From Pseudomonas sp. 10S4 (GTDB lineage Bacteria > Pseudomonadota > Gammaproteobacteria > Pseudomonadales > Pseudomonadaceae), in assembly GCF_034344865.1 (NCBI RefSeq), contig NZ_CP133774.1, positions 1,674,001-1,738,000 on the forward strand: a DNA stretch of 64,000 nucleotides, in the 5' to 3' direction. How positions within the stretch are numbered: the stretch's first letter is position 1; every line of letters begins with the position of its first letter. The notes under the pieces were generated by a model. The model was given only the letters and a program-made list of their open reading frames with translations, was not told the DNA's origin and ran no database searches. The position numbers and the translations under genes were made by a program. This document shows positions 44,928 to 56,482 of the stretch, in pieces.

Positions 44928-45759
44928 TTATTCGGCCAAAGGCTTACGAGCGATGATCACCTGACTTTTCGCCACGACAGCATCCAGTGCCTGTTTGATC
45001 TGCGCGCCCCGCGGCGAATCGAGGATCGCTTTCCAGGTATCCGCCCAGTGATTGAGCAGCGGATGGTCAGCGTTGCTGAAGTCGACCTTGGCTTCCCAGA
45101 ACAACAGCATCCACATCGACCAGTAAAACCCGTACTGGCTGTGGCTCAGCACTTCCAGGCCGGCGTCACTGACCATCGCCTTGAACTGCTCTTCGCTGAT
45201 GATGCGAATGTGGTTGGGCTTCTGGAAGTACTCTGGCGCGGCGATGTCCTTTTGCAGGTCTTCGGAGCTCGGGTGCGGAACGCTGAGCAAATACAACGCC
45301 CCAGGCTTGCCGACCCGCACCAGTTCAGCGAGGAACTGCGCCGGGTCGTCGACGTGTTCGATGACTTCGGTGGACACCACGCGGGTGGCGGTCGCATCGG
45401 CAATCGGCAGCGGATTGCAATCGGTCACGTGGCACTCCACGCCCCGGGCCGGCGTATCGCTCAGGCGCTGGCGGGTCGCTTCAACCTTGGCCGCGTCAAT
45501 GTCGGCAATGATGATCTTCGCCCCGCGCATGCCGCAGAAATGCACGTTGCCGCCACCAGCCGCAGCCGACGTCGAGCAAGGTGTCCTCAGGGGTCACCGG
45601 GAAACCGGTAAACAGCTCGCCGGTTTCCTGGTTGAACCAGCCACTGAGCATCGCGTCATGCAGGCCGAGCATGTACGGGTCGACCTTGTCCGCGACCGGT
45701 GCCACTGGCTGCGCGGGAGCGGGCGTGCCCGCCGTGAGTTTCTTCAAAAGGCTCAGCAT
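44928..45759 (-). pseudogene. SAM-dependent methyltransferase of the polysaccharide locus, frameshifted
   Basis: About 276 residues when repaired: MLSLLKKLTAGTPAPAQPV start, GLHDAMLSGWF, SAM motif I DTLLDVGCG, then NVHFCGMRGAKIIIADID, VVSTEVIEHVDDPAQFLAEL and a VIIARKPLAE end. The frame changes within GCCGCCACCAGCCGC (45549-45563), inside motif I; one extra base (or two missing) accounts for it. The product is a paralogue of the protein at 46906-47793. The P. aeruginosa counterpart is one of two methyltransferases linked to common polysaccharide antigen. The break falls at the most conserved site, so a sequence error is likely. Confidence 0.82.
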
Positions 45760-46909
45760 GAGGTAGCTCCAGAGGATGGGACGGCGGTTCGGGACGTGCT
45801 CAGACGTTGCACCAGCGAGGCGCCGCGATTGCGCATGGGCATTTCGACGAAGCGGTAATTGAGTTCGCTCAACAGGACAATCAGCCCGCCAGCGATCAGG
45901 ATAGTCAGGACCGGATGGCCCGCCGGACTCGGCAGACCGGCCGCCTGCAACCGGAAGATCACTTCGCGCACCAACGCGTACGCCGGAATATGGATCAGGT
46001 AAATCCCGTAGGAGCGACTGCCGATCCACACCATCAGGCTCTTCAGCAAACCTGCTGGCATCAAGTAATCACGGTTGTAGGACGCGATCCAGACCAGCAC
46101 CGCGCTGAGCACGGCAATCGCGCCGATCCGGTAATTGGCGAAGGTGAAGCGGTCGGTGGCCATGAAGCTCAGCGCCAGCGTCCAGCGATCAGCAGCGCCG
46201 CGACGCCCGCCCACGGCCGACGCAAGAATGTCGGCTCCCAGCGCACGTAATCAGGTCGTGCACTCCACATCGCCAGCAGCACGCCGAGGGCCAATGCATC
46301 GGTGCGCACCACCATCAGGATCGGCGTGCGCAAGGTGAACAACTGCACCGCGACCAACGCCAGCAACGCCCAGACCAGGTGCTTGCGGCAGAGCAGAATC
46401 AGCAGCGGGAACAGCAGGTAAAACTGCTCCTCCAGCGACAGGCTCCAGTACACGAAACTGGTGCCGTATTCGTAGTGGAAAAAGCTGTCGGCAAAGCGGA
46501 AGTTGGCATATTGCGCGACCCCGGCCAGCGTCGCCTGCAAGTTCGCTTGCAAGGTGCCGAACGCCCCGGAGCGGTTGATAAACACACAGGCCAGCAGCAT
46601 CAACGCCAGCCACAACCACGCCGACGGCAGCAAGCGAAAGGCCCGCCGCAGCCAGAAGTTACGCGTCTGCTGCCAGTATTCCTGGCGCGTGCTGCAACCC
46701 TGCAAGGCCGGGATCAAACTGCGTGCAATCACGAAGCCCGAGATCGCGAAAAACAGATCGACGCCCCACCACGGTTGCGCCCAGGCATGGATGTTTTCCA
46801 GCAATGGCACCGTGTCGGTAAACAGGCTGCCTTGCAGGTGATGAAACAACACGCCGAGCACTGCAATACCGCGCAGCAACTCGATGTCCATGATCCGTTT
46901 GCTGCTCAT
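45753..46909 (-). pseudogene. Acyltransferase 3 (OafA/YrhL-like) of the polysaccharide locus, frameshifted
   Basis: About 385 residues when repaired, ten or so membrane helices. The start MDIELLRGIAVLGVLFHHLQ carries the catalytic His of the family; SLSLEEQFYLLFPLLILL is a further hallmark, and the second part contains GSRSYGIYLIHIPAYALVRE. The frame breaks at 46179-46187 (CGTCCAGCG): adding one base gives ...LLIAG-TLALSFMATDRF. It would O-acetylate a sugar of the rhamnan or its modification. Start overlaps the preceding methyltransferase stop (ATGA). Confidence 0.82.
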
Positions 46910-47793
46910 GCCATCCTCCCGGACGTGGCGTCGGCATCCAGCGGTTTGCGGGCGATGATCACCTGACTCTTGGGCATGAATTGATCAAGCATCTGCTTGA
47001 TCGCCAGGCCATTGGGTTGTGCCAGCAAGTCTTGCCAGGTCTGCGCCCAGCTCTCCATCAGCGGTGGGTACGGCGCCTGAATCCGGTCGCGCACTGCGCC
47101 ACCCAGGTCGCGACCGGCGGCGCGTTCACTGGCCCAGAAAAAGATCATGCCCATGACCCAGAAAAACCCGGTGGCCTGGCGATGCTCGATCACCAGCCCG
47201 GCGTCTTCGACCATCGCGGCAAACCGCTCCGGGGTAAAAATCTGCACGTGATTGGGCGATTGGAAATAGCTGGCCGGTGCGATGCCCTGCTGCAAATGTT
47301 CACCCACCGGGGCCGGAACGCTCAGCAAATACAGCGCCCCGGGCCGGCCCATGCGCACCAGTTCGGCCATGAACGGCTCGGGCTGATCAATGTGCTCAAG
47401 CACTTCCATGCACACGACTTTGCTCGCGCAGCCGTCGGCCAGGGGCAGCGGCAGGCTGTTGCTCACCAATCCAAGATTTTGCTTGTTCGACTGCGCATCC
47501 ACCTGCAGGGCCAGCTCGCGGACCTTGTCGTGCTCGCTGTCGGTAAAGATCACCGACGCACCCTGACGCACCGCAAACAGGGTCGCCACGCCCTCACCGC
47601 AACCGACGTCGAGCAAGGTGTCGTCCGCGTTGATGGCAAAGCCTTTAAGCAGTTCGCCGCTGTCACCCAGAAACCAGCCATCGAGCATTGCATCGCGCAA
47701 CCCCACATCCCGTGGCGACACGGGGCTGTGCATCACCGGCAACGGCTCGGGTTTCGCCGCAGGCAACAGGCGTCGCAACCATGCACGAATCAT
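46906..47793 (-). CDS. SAM-dependent methyltransferase of the polysaccharide locus
   Basis: 295 residues. Motif I DDTLLDVGCGEGVATLFAV, motif II region VVCMEVLEHIDQPEPFMAEL, then a family-specific tail with YFQSPNHVQIFTPERFAAMV and the end QVIIARKPLDAD. Paralogue of the 44928-45759 product (shared GWF...GELL, VEHIDxP and VIIARKP). Likely methylates a sugar at the chain end or in the modification. Overlaps its upstream neighbour (47790) by 4 bp. Confidence 0.88.
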   Translation of the reverse strand: MIRAWLRRLLPAAKPEPLPVMHSPVSPRDVGLRDAMLDGWFLGDSGELLKGFAINADDTLLDVGCGEGVATLFAVRQGASVIFTDSEHDKVRELALQVDAQSNKQNLGLVSNSLPLPLADGCASKVVCMEVLEHIDQPEPFMAELVRMGRPGALYLLSVPAPVGEHLQQGIAPASYFQSPNHVQIFTPERFAAMVEDAGLVIEHRQATGFFWVMGMIFFWASERAAGRDLGGAVRDRIQAPYPPLMESWAQTWQDLLAQPNGLAIKQMLDQFMPKSQVIIARKPLDADATSGRMA

Positions 47794-49094
47794 GCGTCGG
47801 GGGTTTCCAGGGCAGGTGTAACGGGGTTTTTGAACAAATCGGCAAAAAATCCTTTCAAGCGTTGCTCGGCGCTGGCCTGACTGCAGAACGCTTGCAGGCT
47901 GGTCACCGCATGGGCGGACATCTGCGCATAACGCTCGGGATCGTCCTTGGCTACGTCATAACTTGCTCGATACGCCCTGCACACCGACGCCCAATCAGTG
48001 ATGTAGCGCAACGTGCGGAAGGCGCGGCGCGGGTCATGGGGCCAGGCGGTCAATTCGTCGGTGGTGTCGATGATGAAGGCGTTGTCGGCATCCAGGTAAT
48101 CGATCATCGCCGTGGTGCGCGGCGCCACTGCCGGTTTGCCACAGGACATGAACTCCATCAGCGGCAGGCACTGCCCTTCACCGTAAGCGGTGTTGACCAC
48201 ATAACTGGTGGCCTGGACCAGTTGCTCGTAATCCGCATCCGCCAGGTAACCGTAAATCAACACGATGCGGCAGCGGTAGGACTGGTTTTTATACAAGTGA
48301 TGAAGGATATCGGCCAGCGCTTCTTCGGCATCGTGGTGGGTCAGTTTGAACACCAGCGTGGCATCTTCAACGTCGCGGAAAGTCACGCAGAAGGCACTGA
48401 GCATGTCTTCCCAGTTCTTGCGCCCGTCACTGGGGTTGAACACCGAGGTATAGATCACCCCGTCGAGCACCAACTCGTGCTCACTGGCCGGCGCATCGAA
48501 ATCGATGCCCTGACCCGTACGCAAATGCACCGGGCCAAACGCCTGCAGGTCGAGCTGACGACTGTCCGCCACCACCCCTTTGATCTTCAATTTCACCTGC
48601 CTGGCCAACGGCTGGCGTTGCAACTGCGCACCACGGGCAGCGAAGCGGTCCCATACGGGCGCGGGCACGGAGACGATCGGATAGTCCGCGCCCATGGCCT
48701 CGCGCACCGCGTTGACGGTGTAGTTGGAATGCGTGATGGCCGCACCGGACGCGCGCAACACGCTGCACCAGTCATTGCGTGGTTCCCCGGCAAACGGCTC
48801 GTTGGGAATGGTGCTGAATTCCCAGGCAAACACCGCCAGGGTCGGGCAGGCAAAGTTGACCGGCGTGCGATGCGGGGGCGAGAACGACAGGAAGACACAG
48901 TCTTCACCTCGGGACAGACAGTCGAGGTACAGCGCATCGACTTCGGTCTGTGGGTCGCTGACTTCGATCACTCGCCCCAGTCGCTCCAGCACCGGCCGGT
49001 ACTCCTTGAGCACGAAGTAATAGCTGTACTCCGAGCGGCCGAGGTTCTGGGCAATGGTGCGCTGGTTGGTTTCCGAATGAATGATGATCAGCAT
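47790..49094 (-). CDS. Glycosyltransferase of the polysaccharide modification operon
   Basis: 434 residues. GT-B type glycosyltransferase: the N-terminal Rossmann part contains SEYSYYFVLKEYRPVLERLG and FLSFSPPHRTP. The C-terminal part has VFNPSDGRKNWEDMLSAFC (donor binding) and the GT4-like EGQCLPLMEFMSCGKPAVAP. Paralogue of the next gene. Counterpart of P. aeruginosa genes beside rmd needed for normal common antigen. Confidence 0.87.
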   Translation of the reverse strand: MLIIIHSETNQRTIAQNLGRSEYSYYFVLKEYRPVLERLGRVIEVSDPQTEVDALYLDCLSRGEDCVFLSFSPPHRTPVNFACPTLAVFAWEFSTIPNEPFAGEPRNDWCSVLRASGAAITHSNYTVNAVREAMGADYPIVSVPAPVWDRFAARGAQLQRQPLARQVKLKIKGVVADSRQLDLQAFGPVHLRTGQGIDFDAPASEHELVLDGVIYTSVFNPSDGRKNWEDMLSAFCVTFRDVEDATLVFKLTHHDAEEALADILHHLYKNQSYRCRIVLIYGYLADADYEQLVQATSYVVNTAYGEGQCLPLMEFMSCGKPAVAPRTTAMIDYLDADNAFIIDTTDELTAWPHDPRRAFRTLRYITDWASVCRAYRASYDVAKDDPERYAQMSAHAVTSLQAFCSQASAEQRLKGFFADLFKNPVTPALETPDA

Positions 49095-50665
49095 GAGGCG
49101 TTATCCGTCACGGTCGCAGGCACAGAGGCCTGCGGCACCAGCCCGAAGAAGTCCGACAGACGTTGCTGCACCGGGGCGAACGCGCAGTAGTCGTGCATGC
49201 GGTCGATGGCGGCGCGGGACATTCGCTGGTAATCCTGCGGTTGCGCCTTGGCCATCCGGTAGCTGTTTTCGTAGGCGCTTTTCAGCGAACCCCAGTCCGG
49301 TCGATAACGCAGGGTGCGGTAGATGATGCGGGTGTCCTGCGGCCAAATGGTCAGCTCTTCGCTGGACTTGACCACAAACGCCACGCGCTCATCGATGTAA
49401 TCCTCCATGGCGGTGTGATCCGGGGCGATCACCGGTTTGCCGCTGGCCATGAACTCCATCAGCGGCAGGCACAGGCCTTCGCAGCGTGAAGCATTGACGT
49501 AAAAACTGGCGGCTTCGTACAGCCGGGCGTATTGCGGATCGTCCAGATAACCGTGCATCACCACCACTCGACAGGCAAACGGTGACAGCTGCGCGAGCAA
49601 CGTCATCAGCTCGTCGTAGTAGGACGACAGGTCGCTTTGGGTAATCTTCAGCACCAGCGTGGCGTCGTCGGTTTCGCGGAACGCCCAGCAGAACGCGGTG
49701 ATCAGCTGATGCCAGTTCTTGCGACCGTCACGCGGGTTGAAGACGGTGACGTAGACCACGCCGTCCACTTGAGTCTCGACCTGGGTGTTGGTATCCGGCC
49801 ACTCCCGGGGTTCGGGCTCGGGCACTGCAACTGTCTGCGGACCGGCGATGGCCGGCAGGTACTCGGCGAGCCGTGCATGGACGGTGTCCGACAACAAGTC
49901 GCGAACCCCTTCCCAATACCACTGGCTCAGGAAGTGCGTGCGATGGACCGGGTCCGGCAGCGATTTGCCTTTGTCCAGGCGCCACATGTGCAGGTAATGG
50001 CGGGCAATCACGAAGCGCCGTTTCAGTGTCAGCGGCGGTGGCTTCAAAGCCTCCAGCTCGGCCGCCAGCGCCGCCAGTTCCTCGGCACTCGGCGGCACCG
50101 GGATCAGCGCATCGGCGTTGAGCCCGAGGGTACGGGAGTCGAAGACGCAGCCCTTGATCTGCAGTGTTGAACCGGGGTTCACCGGCGCGCTGGTGTGGTG
50201 ACTACGAATGGCCGCGAAGTTTTCCCACAACGGCGTTGGCAACACCAGAACCGGGAAGTCTTCACCCATGGCCCGGCGAATCGCCCGGGCGGTGTGGCTG
50301 GAGAGCGTGATGACCCGGCCCTGGCGCGCGAGCATGTGCGTCCAGTCCTGGCGCGGGTCATTGTCCCACTGCTCATCGGGAATCGAGTCGAACTCCCAGG
50401 CCACCACGCAGATCGTCGGGCACTCCAGATCGGTCGGGGTTTTCTGCGGCGGGGTGAACGACAGGAACAAGCTGTCTTCGCCAGCGGCGAGCAGTTGCCT
50501 GTAGAGGGGATCGACCTCGGCGACGCTGGACACCACGTGCACCCGCCCAAGGCTTTCGAGCACCGGGCGATACGCCTTGAGCACGAAGTAATAACTGTAT
50601 TCGGGTCGACCAAGGCTCTGGCTGATGGAGCTGTCGTTGACGTCCGAGTAAAGAATGAAATTCAT
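49088..50665 (-). CDS. Glycosyltransferase, larger paralogue, first gene of the modification operon
   Basis: 525 residues, about 90 longer than its neighbour. It shares SLGRPEYSYYFVLKAYRPVL, FLSFTPPQKTP, VFNPRDGRKNWHQLITAFC and EGLCLPLMEFMASGKPVIAP. The extra length is an insertion around residues 195-310, Pro/Leu-rich and with HMWRLDKGKSLPDP, that the neighbour lacks. Divergent from rmd across 438 bp. Its 3' end overlaps the next gene by 7 bp. Probably adds residues to the rhamnan; the sugar is unknown. Confidence 0.87.
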   Translation of the reverse strand: MNFILYSDVNDSSISQSLGRPEYSYYFVLKAYRPVLESLGRVHVVSSVAEVDPLYRQLLAAGEDSLFLSFTPPQKTPTDLECPTICVVAWEFDSIPDEQWDNDPRQDWTHMLARQGRVITLSSHTARAIRRAMGEDFPVLVLPTPLWENFAAIRSHHTSAPVNPGSTLQIKGCVFDSRTLGLNADALIPVPPSAEELAALAAELEALKPPPLTLKRRFVIARHYLHMWRLDKGKSLPDPVHRTHFLSQWYWEGVRDLLSDTVHARLAEYLPAIAGPQTVAVPEPEPREWPDTNTQVETQVDGVVYVTVFNPRDGRKNWHQLITAFCWAFRETDDATLVLKITQSDLSSYYDELMTLLAQLSPFACRVVVMHGYLDDPQYARLYEAASFYVNASRCEGLCLPLMEFMASGKPVIAPDHTAMEDYIDERVAFVVKSSEELTIWPQDTRIIYRTLRYRPDWGSLKSAYENSYRMAKAQPQDYQRMSRAAIDRMHDYCAFAPVQQRLSDFFGLVPQASVPATVTDNASC

Positions 50666-51103
50666 GGCATCCCACGATGAAACCGCCGTCCCGGCAGCCC
50701 CACTCTATGACGGCAAAGCAACGGATCGCGGCGGCGTTTGCCGGTCGTCGTCCATCGTCTTCTTGCCCGTCTACGTTCTTGTTTTAATGGTCAGCTTCGC
50801 GGGGATGGGAACAACTTTCGCAGCACCCCGAACGATCGCTGGATAATCGTGACGAGGGGCATTCTAAACACATCCGTTGAGGATTCGTGAACCGCCCGAC
50901 GAGAAAAATGAGGCTACGCTAACGAGAACTGACCAGTCACGGTTGGACCTGTTGAAATTGCGCCGTAATTGGCACAGATTGGCTACCAAACAACTACAAC
51001 AAAGACTTCGCCTGTTTTCCTACCGATGTTTTCGCACGGTCTGACAGACATTCCCGTCAGCCTGTGGGAAATGGCAGAAGTTTAATGACCAAGGGGCTGC
51101 TGT
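50666..51103. other. Divergent promoter region of the polysaccharide operons
   Basis: 438 bp without a gene. GC content falls (for example AAATTGCGCCGTAATTGGC near 50955), as in a promoter zone. AAGGGG at 51091-51096 is the ribosome site for the TTG start of rmd. I see no terminator, repeat or RNA gene. Confidence 0.6.
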
Positions 51104-52986
<1,883 letters not shown>

Positions 52987-52989
52987 GCC

Positions 52990-54432
52990 ATGCTGATTCC
53001 TGTGATTCTCTCCGGCGGTGCCGGGACCCGTTTGTGGCCGGTGTCCCGCGAAGGGCACCCCAAGCCGTTCATGACGCTGCCCGACGGCCAGTCGCTGCTG
53101 GGCAAGACCTACCGGCGCGCGGCGGGCCTGCTCGATGGTTGGGGCGACATCGTTACGGTGACCAACCGCGAGTATTACTTCCAGAGCAAGGATCACTACC
53201 AGGACGCGCAATTGGCCCGTCATCGCGGGCACTTCCTGCTTGAGCCGACCGGCCGTAACACCGCCCCGGCCATCGCGGCGGCGGCGCTGTCGCTGCAAGC
53301 CCTGCACGGTGACGAAGCGATCATGGTGGTCATGCCGGCCGATCACCTGATCGTCAATGTCGACGCCTTGCAGAGCGCCGTCGCGCATGCCGTGACGCTG
53401 GCCAAGGCGGGTTACCTGGTGACGTTCGGCGTCGAGCCGACGACGCCGGAAACCGGCTTCGGCTATATCGAGACCGGTGCACCGCTGGACGACAAAGGTG
53501 CGGCCAGGGTGCAGCGCTTCGTCGAAAAACCCGACCTGCAAACCGCAACGCATTACCTGGAAAGCGGCAACTTCCTGTGGAACTCCGGCATGTTCTGCTT
53601 CTCGGTGGCCACGCTGCTGGCCGAGTTGCAGGTTCACGCCCCCGAACTGCTGGAACAGACCCAAGCCTGCATGGCCGTCAGCCCATCGGTGGAAACCGGC
53701 GGTTGCCTGCAACAGGAATTATCGCCGGCGCTGTTTGCCGAGATCACCGACATCTCCATCGACTACGCCTTGATGGAACGCTCGGACAAAGTGGTCGTGG
53801 TGCCCGCCGGTTTCGACTGGAGCGACATCGGCTCCTGGGGCGCGCTGGCTGCACTGGTGCCGGCCGATGCACAAAATAACCGCGCCAGTGGCGATGCGAT
53901 CTTCGTCGATAGCCACAACAACTTCGTCCAGAGCGAAGGCCGGCTGGTCGCCGCGGTGGGTGTGGATAACTTGATCATCGTCGACACCGCCGACGCCGTG
54001 CTGGTGGCCCACGCCGACCGCGCCCAGGATGTACGCCGGGTGGCCAAGCAGCTCAAGGACAAAAAGCACGAAGCCTATCGCCTGCACCGCACCGTCAGCC
54101 GGCCGTGGGGCACCTACACCGTGCTCGAGGAAGGTCTGCGTTTCAAGATCAAGCGCATCGTGGTCAAGCCGGGCGGCAAGCTGTCGTTGCAAATGCACCA
54201 CCACCGCAACGAACACTGGGTCGTGGTCGAAGGCATGGCCAAGGTCACCAACAACGGCACCGGCACCCACCTGGTGGCCAAGAACGAATCCACGTTCATT
54301 GCCGCCGGGCACAAGCATCGCCTGGAAAACCCGGGTGTGATCGACCTGGTGATCATTGAAGTACAAAGCGGCGAATACCTGGGAGAGGACGACATCGTCC
54401 GCTTCGAAGACCAATATGGCAGGACGGTTTGA
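52990..54432 (+). CDS. wbpW: Mannose-1-phosphate guanylyltransferase / phosphomannose isomerase
   Basis: 480 residues, the type II bifunctional form. Nucleotidyltransferase motif LSGGAGTRLWPVSREGHPKP at the N-terminus; FVEKPDLQTA (mannose-1-P site); C-terminal cupin isomerase domain with SRPWGTYTVLEEG and QMHHHRNEHWVVVEG (metal histidines). Makes GDP-mannose for the D-rhamnan. Three bases after gmd. Confidence 0.94.
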   Translation: MLIPVILSGGAGTRLWPVSREGHPKPFMTLPDGQSLLGKTYRRAAGLLDGWGDIVTVTNREYYFQSKDHYQDAQLARHRGHFLLEPTGRNTAPAIAAAALSLQALHGDEAIMVVMPADHLIVNVDALQSAVAHAVTLAKAGYLVTFGVEPTTPETGFGYIETGAPLDDKGAARVQRFVEKPDLQTATHYLESGNFLWNSGMFCFSVATLLAELQVHAPELLEQTQACMAVSPSVETGGCLQQELSPALFAEITDISIDYALMERSDKVVVVPAGFDWSDIGSWGALAALVPADAQNNRASGDAIFVDSHNNFVQSEGRLVAAVGVDNLIIVDTADAVLVAHADRAQDVRRVAKQLKDKKHEAYRLHRTVSRPWGTYTVLEEGLRFKIKRIVVKPGGKLSLQMHHHRNEHWVVVEGMAKVTNNGTGTHLVAKNESTFIAAGHKHRLENPGVIDLVIIEVQSGEYLGEDDIVRFEDQYGRTV

Positions 54433-55229
54433 ATGCTGCTTTCCCTGTACCGCTCGCTGTGGGGCTATCGAGGTTTCATCCTCGGTAGCGTCAAGCGAGA
54501 GTTCCAAGCGCGTTATCGCAATTCGTTGTTCGGTGCCCTCTGGACCGTGCTCAATCCGCTGTCGATGATCGTCGTGTACACGGTGGTCTTTGCCCACATC
54601 ATGCGCGCCCGCTTGCCGGGCGTGGATGACGGCATGGCCTACAGCGTCTACCTCTGCGCCGGTTTGCTGACCTGGGGCCTGTTCTCGGAAATCACCTTGC
54701 GGTGCCAGAACATGTTTCTGGAAAACGCCAACCTGCTGAAGAAAATCAGCTTCCCGCGGATCTGCCTGCCGGTGATTGTGCTGTTCAACGCCGGCATCAA
54801 TTTCGCGATCATCATCGGGCTGTTCCTCGGCTTTCTGCTGATCACCGGACGCTGGCCGGGCATGGCGTTATTGGCGCTGCTGCCGCTGTTGGCGTTGCAG
54901 GTGATGTTCTGCGCCGGGCTGGGAATGGTCCTGGGGGTGTTGAACGTGTTCTTTCGCGACATCGGCCAGTTCTATGGCATATGCCTGCAATTCTGGTTCT
55001 GGCTGACACCGATCGTGTATCCGATCAGCATCCTGCCGGAGTGGGTCCAGCGCCTGCTGCAACTCAACCCCTGACCAACCTGATGGCCAGTTATCAGAAC
55101 CTGTTCCTCTACGGCCAGTGGCCGGTGTGGAGTTCCCTGCTGCCGATCTTCGTGACCGGTGTGCTGTTCTGCGTGATCGGGCTGCGGCTGTTTCGCCAGC
55201 GGGTCGGCGAAATGGTGGATGAACTCTGA
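54433..55229 (+). pseudogene. wzm: O-antigen ABC transporter permease Wzm, frameshifted near the 3' end
   Basis: About 265 residues when repaired. ABC-2 permease, about six helices: NSLFGALWTVLNPLSMIVVY, LCAGLLTWGLFSEITLR, FFRDIGQFYGICLQFWFWLT. As read it stops after LLQLNP because the C4 run at 55068-55071 needs five C to continue LLQLNPLTNLMASYQNLFLY. The rest, ending RVGEMVDEL, then reaches the wzt start (overlap by 1 bp). Pairs with Wzt to export the finished rhamnan across the inner membrane. The break is probably a sequence error; if real, common antigen would be lost or poorly exported. Confidence 0.9.
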
Positions 55230-56482
55230 TGGGGCACATACGCGTTACTGGCCTGGGCAAGGCCTACAAGCAATACCCTACGCGCTGGAGCCGACTGGCC
55301 GAGTGGCTGATCCCGTTTTCGCCGATGCGCCACCGCCAGCACTGGGTGCTGCAAGACGTGAATTTCGAGATCGCCCCCGGTGAAGCGGTGGGCATCGTCG
55401 GGGTCAACGGCGCCGGTAAAAGCACGTTGTTGAAGATGATCACCGGTACCACCCAACCGACCTGCGGCAACATCCAGCTCGAAGGCCAGGTCGCCGCCCT
55501 GCTGGAACTGGGCATGGGTTTTCACCCGGACTTCACCGGCCGGCAGAACGCCGTGATGGCCGGGCAACTGCTGGGCATGCACGTCGAAGACATCGAAGCC
55601 CTGATGCCGGAGATCGAACGTTTCGCCGAAATCGGCGAGGCCATCGATCAGCCGGTGCGCACCTATTCCAGCGGCATGCAGATGCGCCTGGCGTTCAGCG
55701 TGGCCACGGCCCGGCGCCCGGACATCCTGATCGTCGACGAAGCATTGTCGGTGGGCGACGCCTACTTCCAGCACAAGAGTTTCGACCGCATCCGCAGCTT
55801 TCGCAAAGCCGGCACCACCTTGCTGATCGTGTCCCACGACCGAGGGGCGATCCAGTCGATCTGCGACTCGGCGATCCTGCTGGATCGCGGCCGCATGGCG
55901 ATGCACGACAAACCCGAAGCGGTCATGGATTACTACAACGCCTTGCTCGCCGAACGCGAAGGCCAGACCGTGCGCCAGGAAATGCTCGCCGGAGGCCAAG
56001 TGCAAACCATCTCCGGTACCGGTGAAGCCGGCATCCTCAGCGTGCGCCTGCTGGACGAAAACGAACGCGCCATCGATGCCGCCGAAGTCGGTCAACCGGT
56101 GGTGCTGGAAGTGCAGGTAGAGATTCGCCAGGACATCGAACGCCTGGTGCTGGGCTTCATGATCAAGGATCGCCTGGGCCAGGCCATGTACGGCATCAAC
56201 ACCCACCGCCAGGACAAAGCCCTGGACGACCTGCACGCTGGTGAGCGAGTGACCTATCGCTTTGCCTTCGTCATGGGCCTGGGCAAGGGTAACTATTCCG
56301 TGGCGCTGAGCCTGTCGCGCCTGGACTCACACCTGGACCGCAACTTCGAATGGCGCGACTACGGCCTGGTGTTCCACGTCATCAATAATCGCCACGAAGA
56401 CTTCGTCGGCTGCTCGTGGCTGGGCGCCCAGACCACCATCACCCGCACGGCCACTGCCATTCACCAGGAGCGCGCGTCATGA
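55229..56482 (+). CDS. wzt: O-antigen ABC transporter ATPase Wzt
   Basis: 417 residues. ATPase domain about 1-245 ([16 protein letters not shown] Walker A, YSSGMQMRLAFSVA signature, ILIVDEALSVGD Walker B). The C-terminal carbohydrate-binding domain (about 270-405, VVLEVQVEIRQDIERLVLGF) recognises the chain end; in related systems it reads terminal methyl or phosphate groups. That makes the methyltransferases of the divergent operon relevant. Overlaps wbpX by 4 bp. Confidence 0.94.
   Translation: MGHIRVTGLGKAYKQYPTRWSRLAEWLIPFSPMRHRQHWVLQDVNFEIAPGEAVGIVGVNGAGKSTLLKMITGTTQPTCGNIQLEGQVAALLELGMGFHPDFTGRQNAVMAGQLLGMHVEDIEALMPEIERFAEIGEAIDQPVRTYSSGMQMRLAFSVATARRPDILIVDEALSVGDAYFQHKSFDRIRSFRKAGTTLLIVSHDRGAIQSICDSAILLDRGRMAMHDKPEAVMDYYNALLAEREGQTVRQEMLAGGQVQTISGTGEAGILSVRLLDENERAIDAAEVGQPVVLEVQVEIRQDIERLVLGFMIKDRLGQAMYGINTHRQDKALDDLHAGERVTYRFAFVMGLGKGNYSVALSLSRLDSHLDRNFEWRDYGLVFHVINNRHEDFVGCSWLGAQTTITRTATAIHQERAS

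Noticed and set aside
50969..50983. Sigma-54-like TGGCACAGATTGGCT before rmd
   Set aside because: The GG-GC spacing is one base short of the -24/-12 rule, and sigma-54 control of this locus is not expected.
51085..51103. ATG at 51085 as the rmd start
   Set aside because: It is out of frame with the NAD-binding motif; TTG at 51104 with AAGGGG upstream fits.
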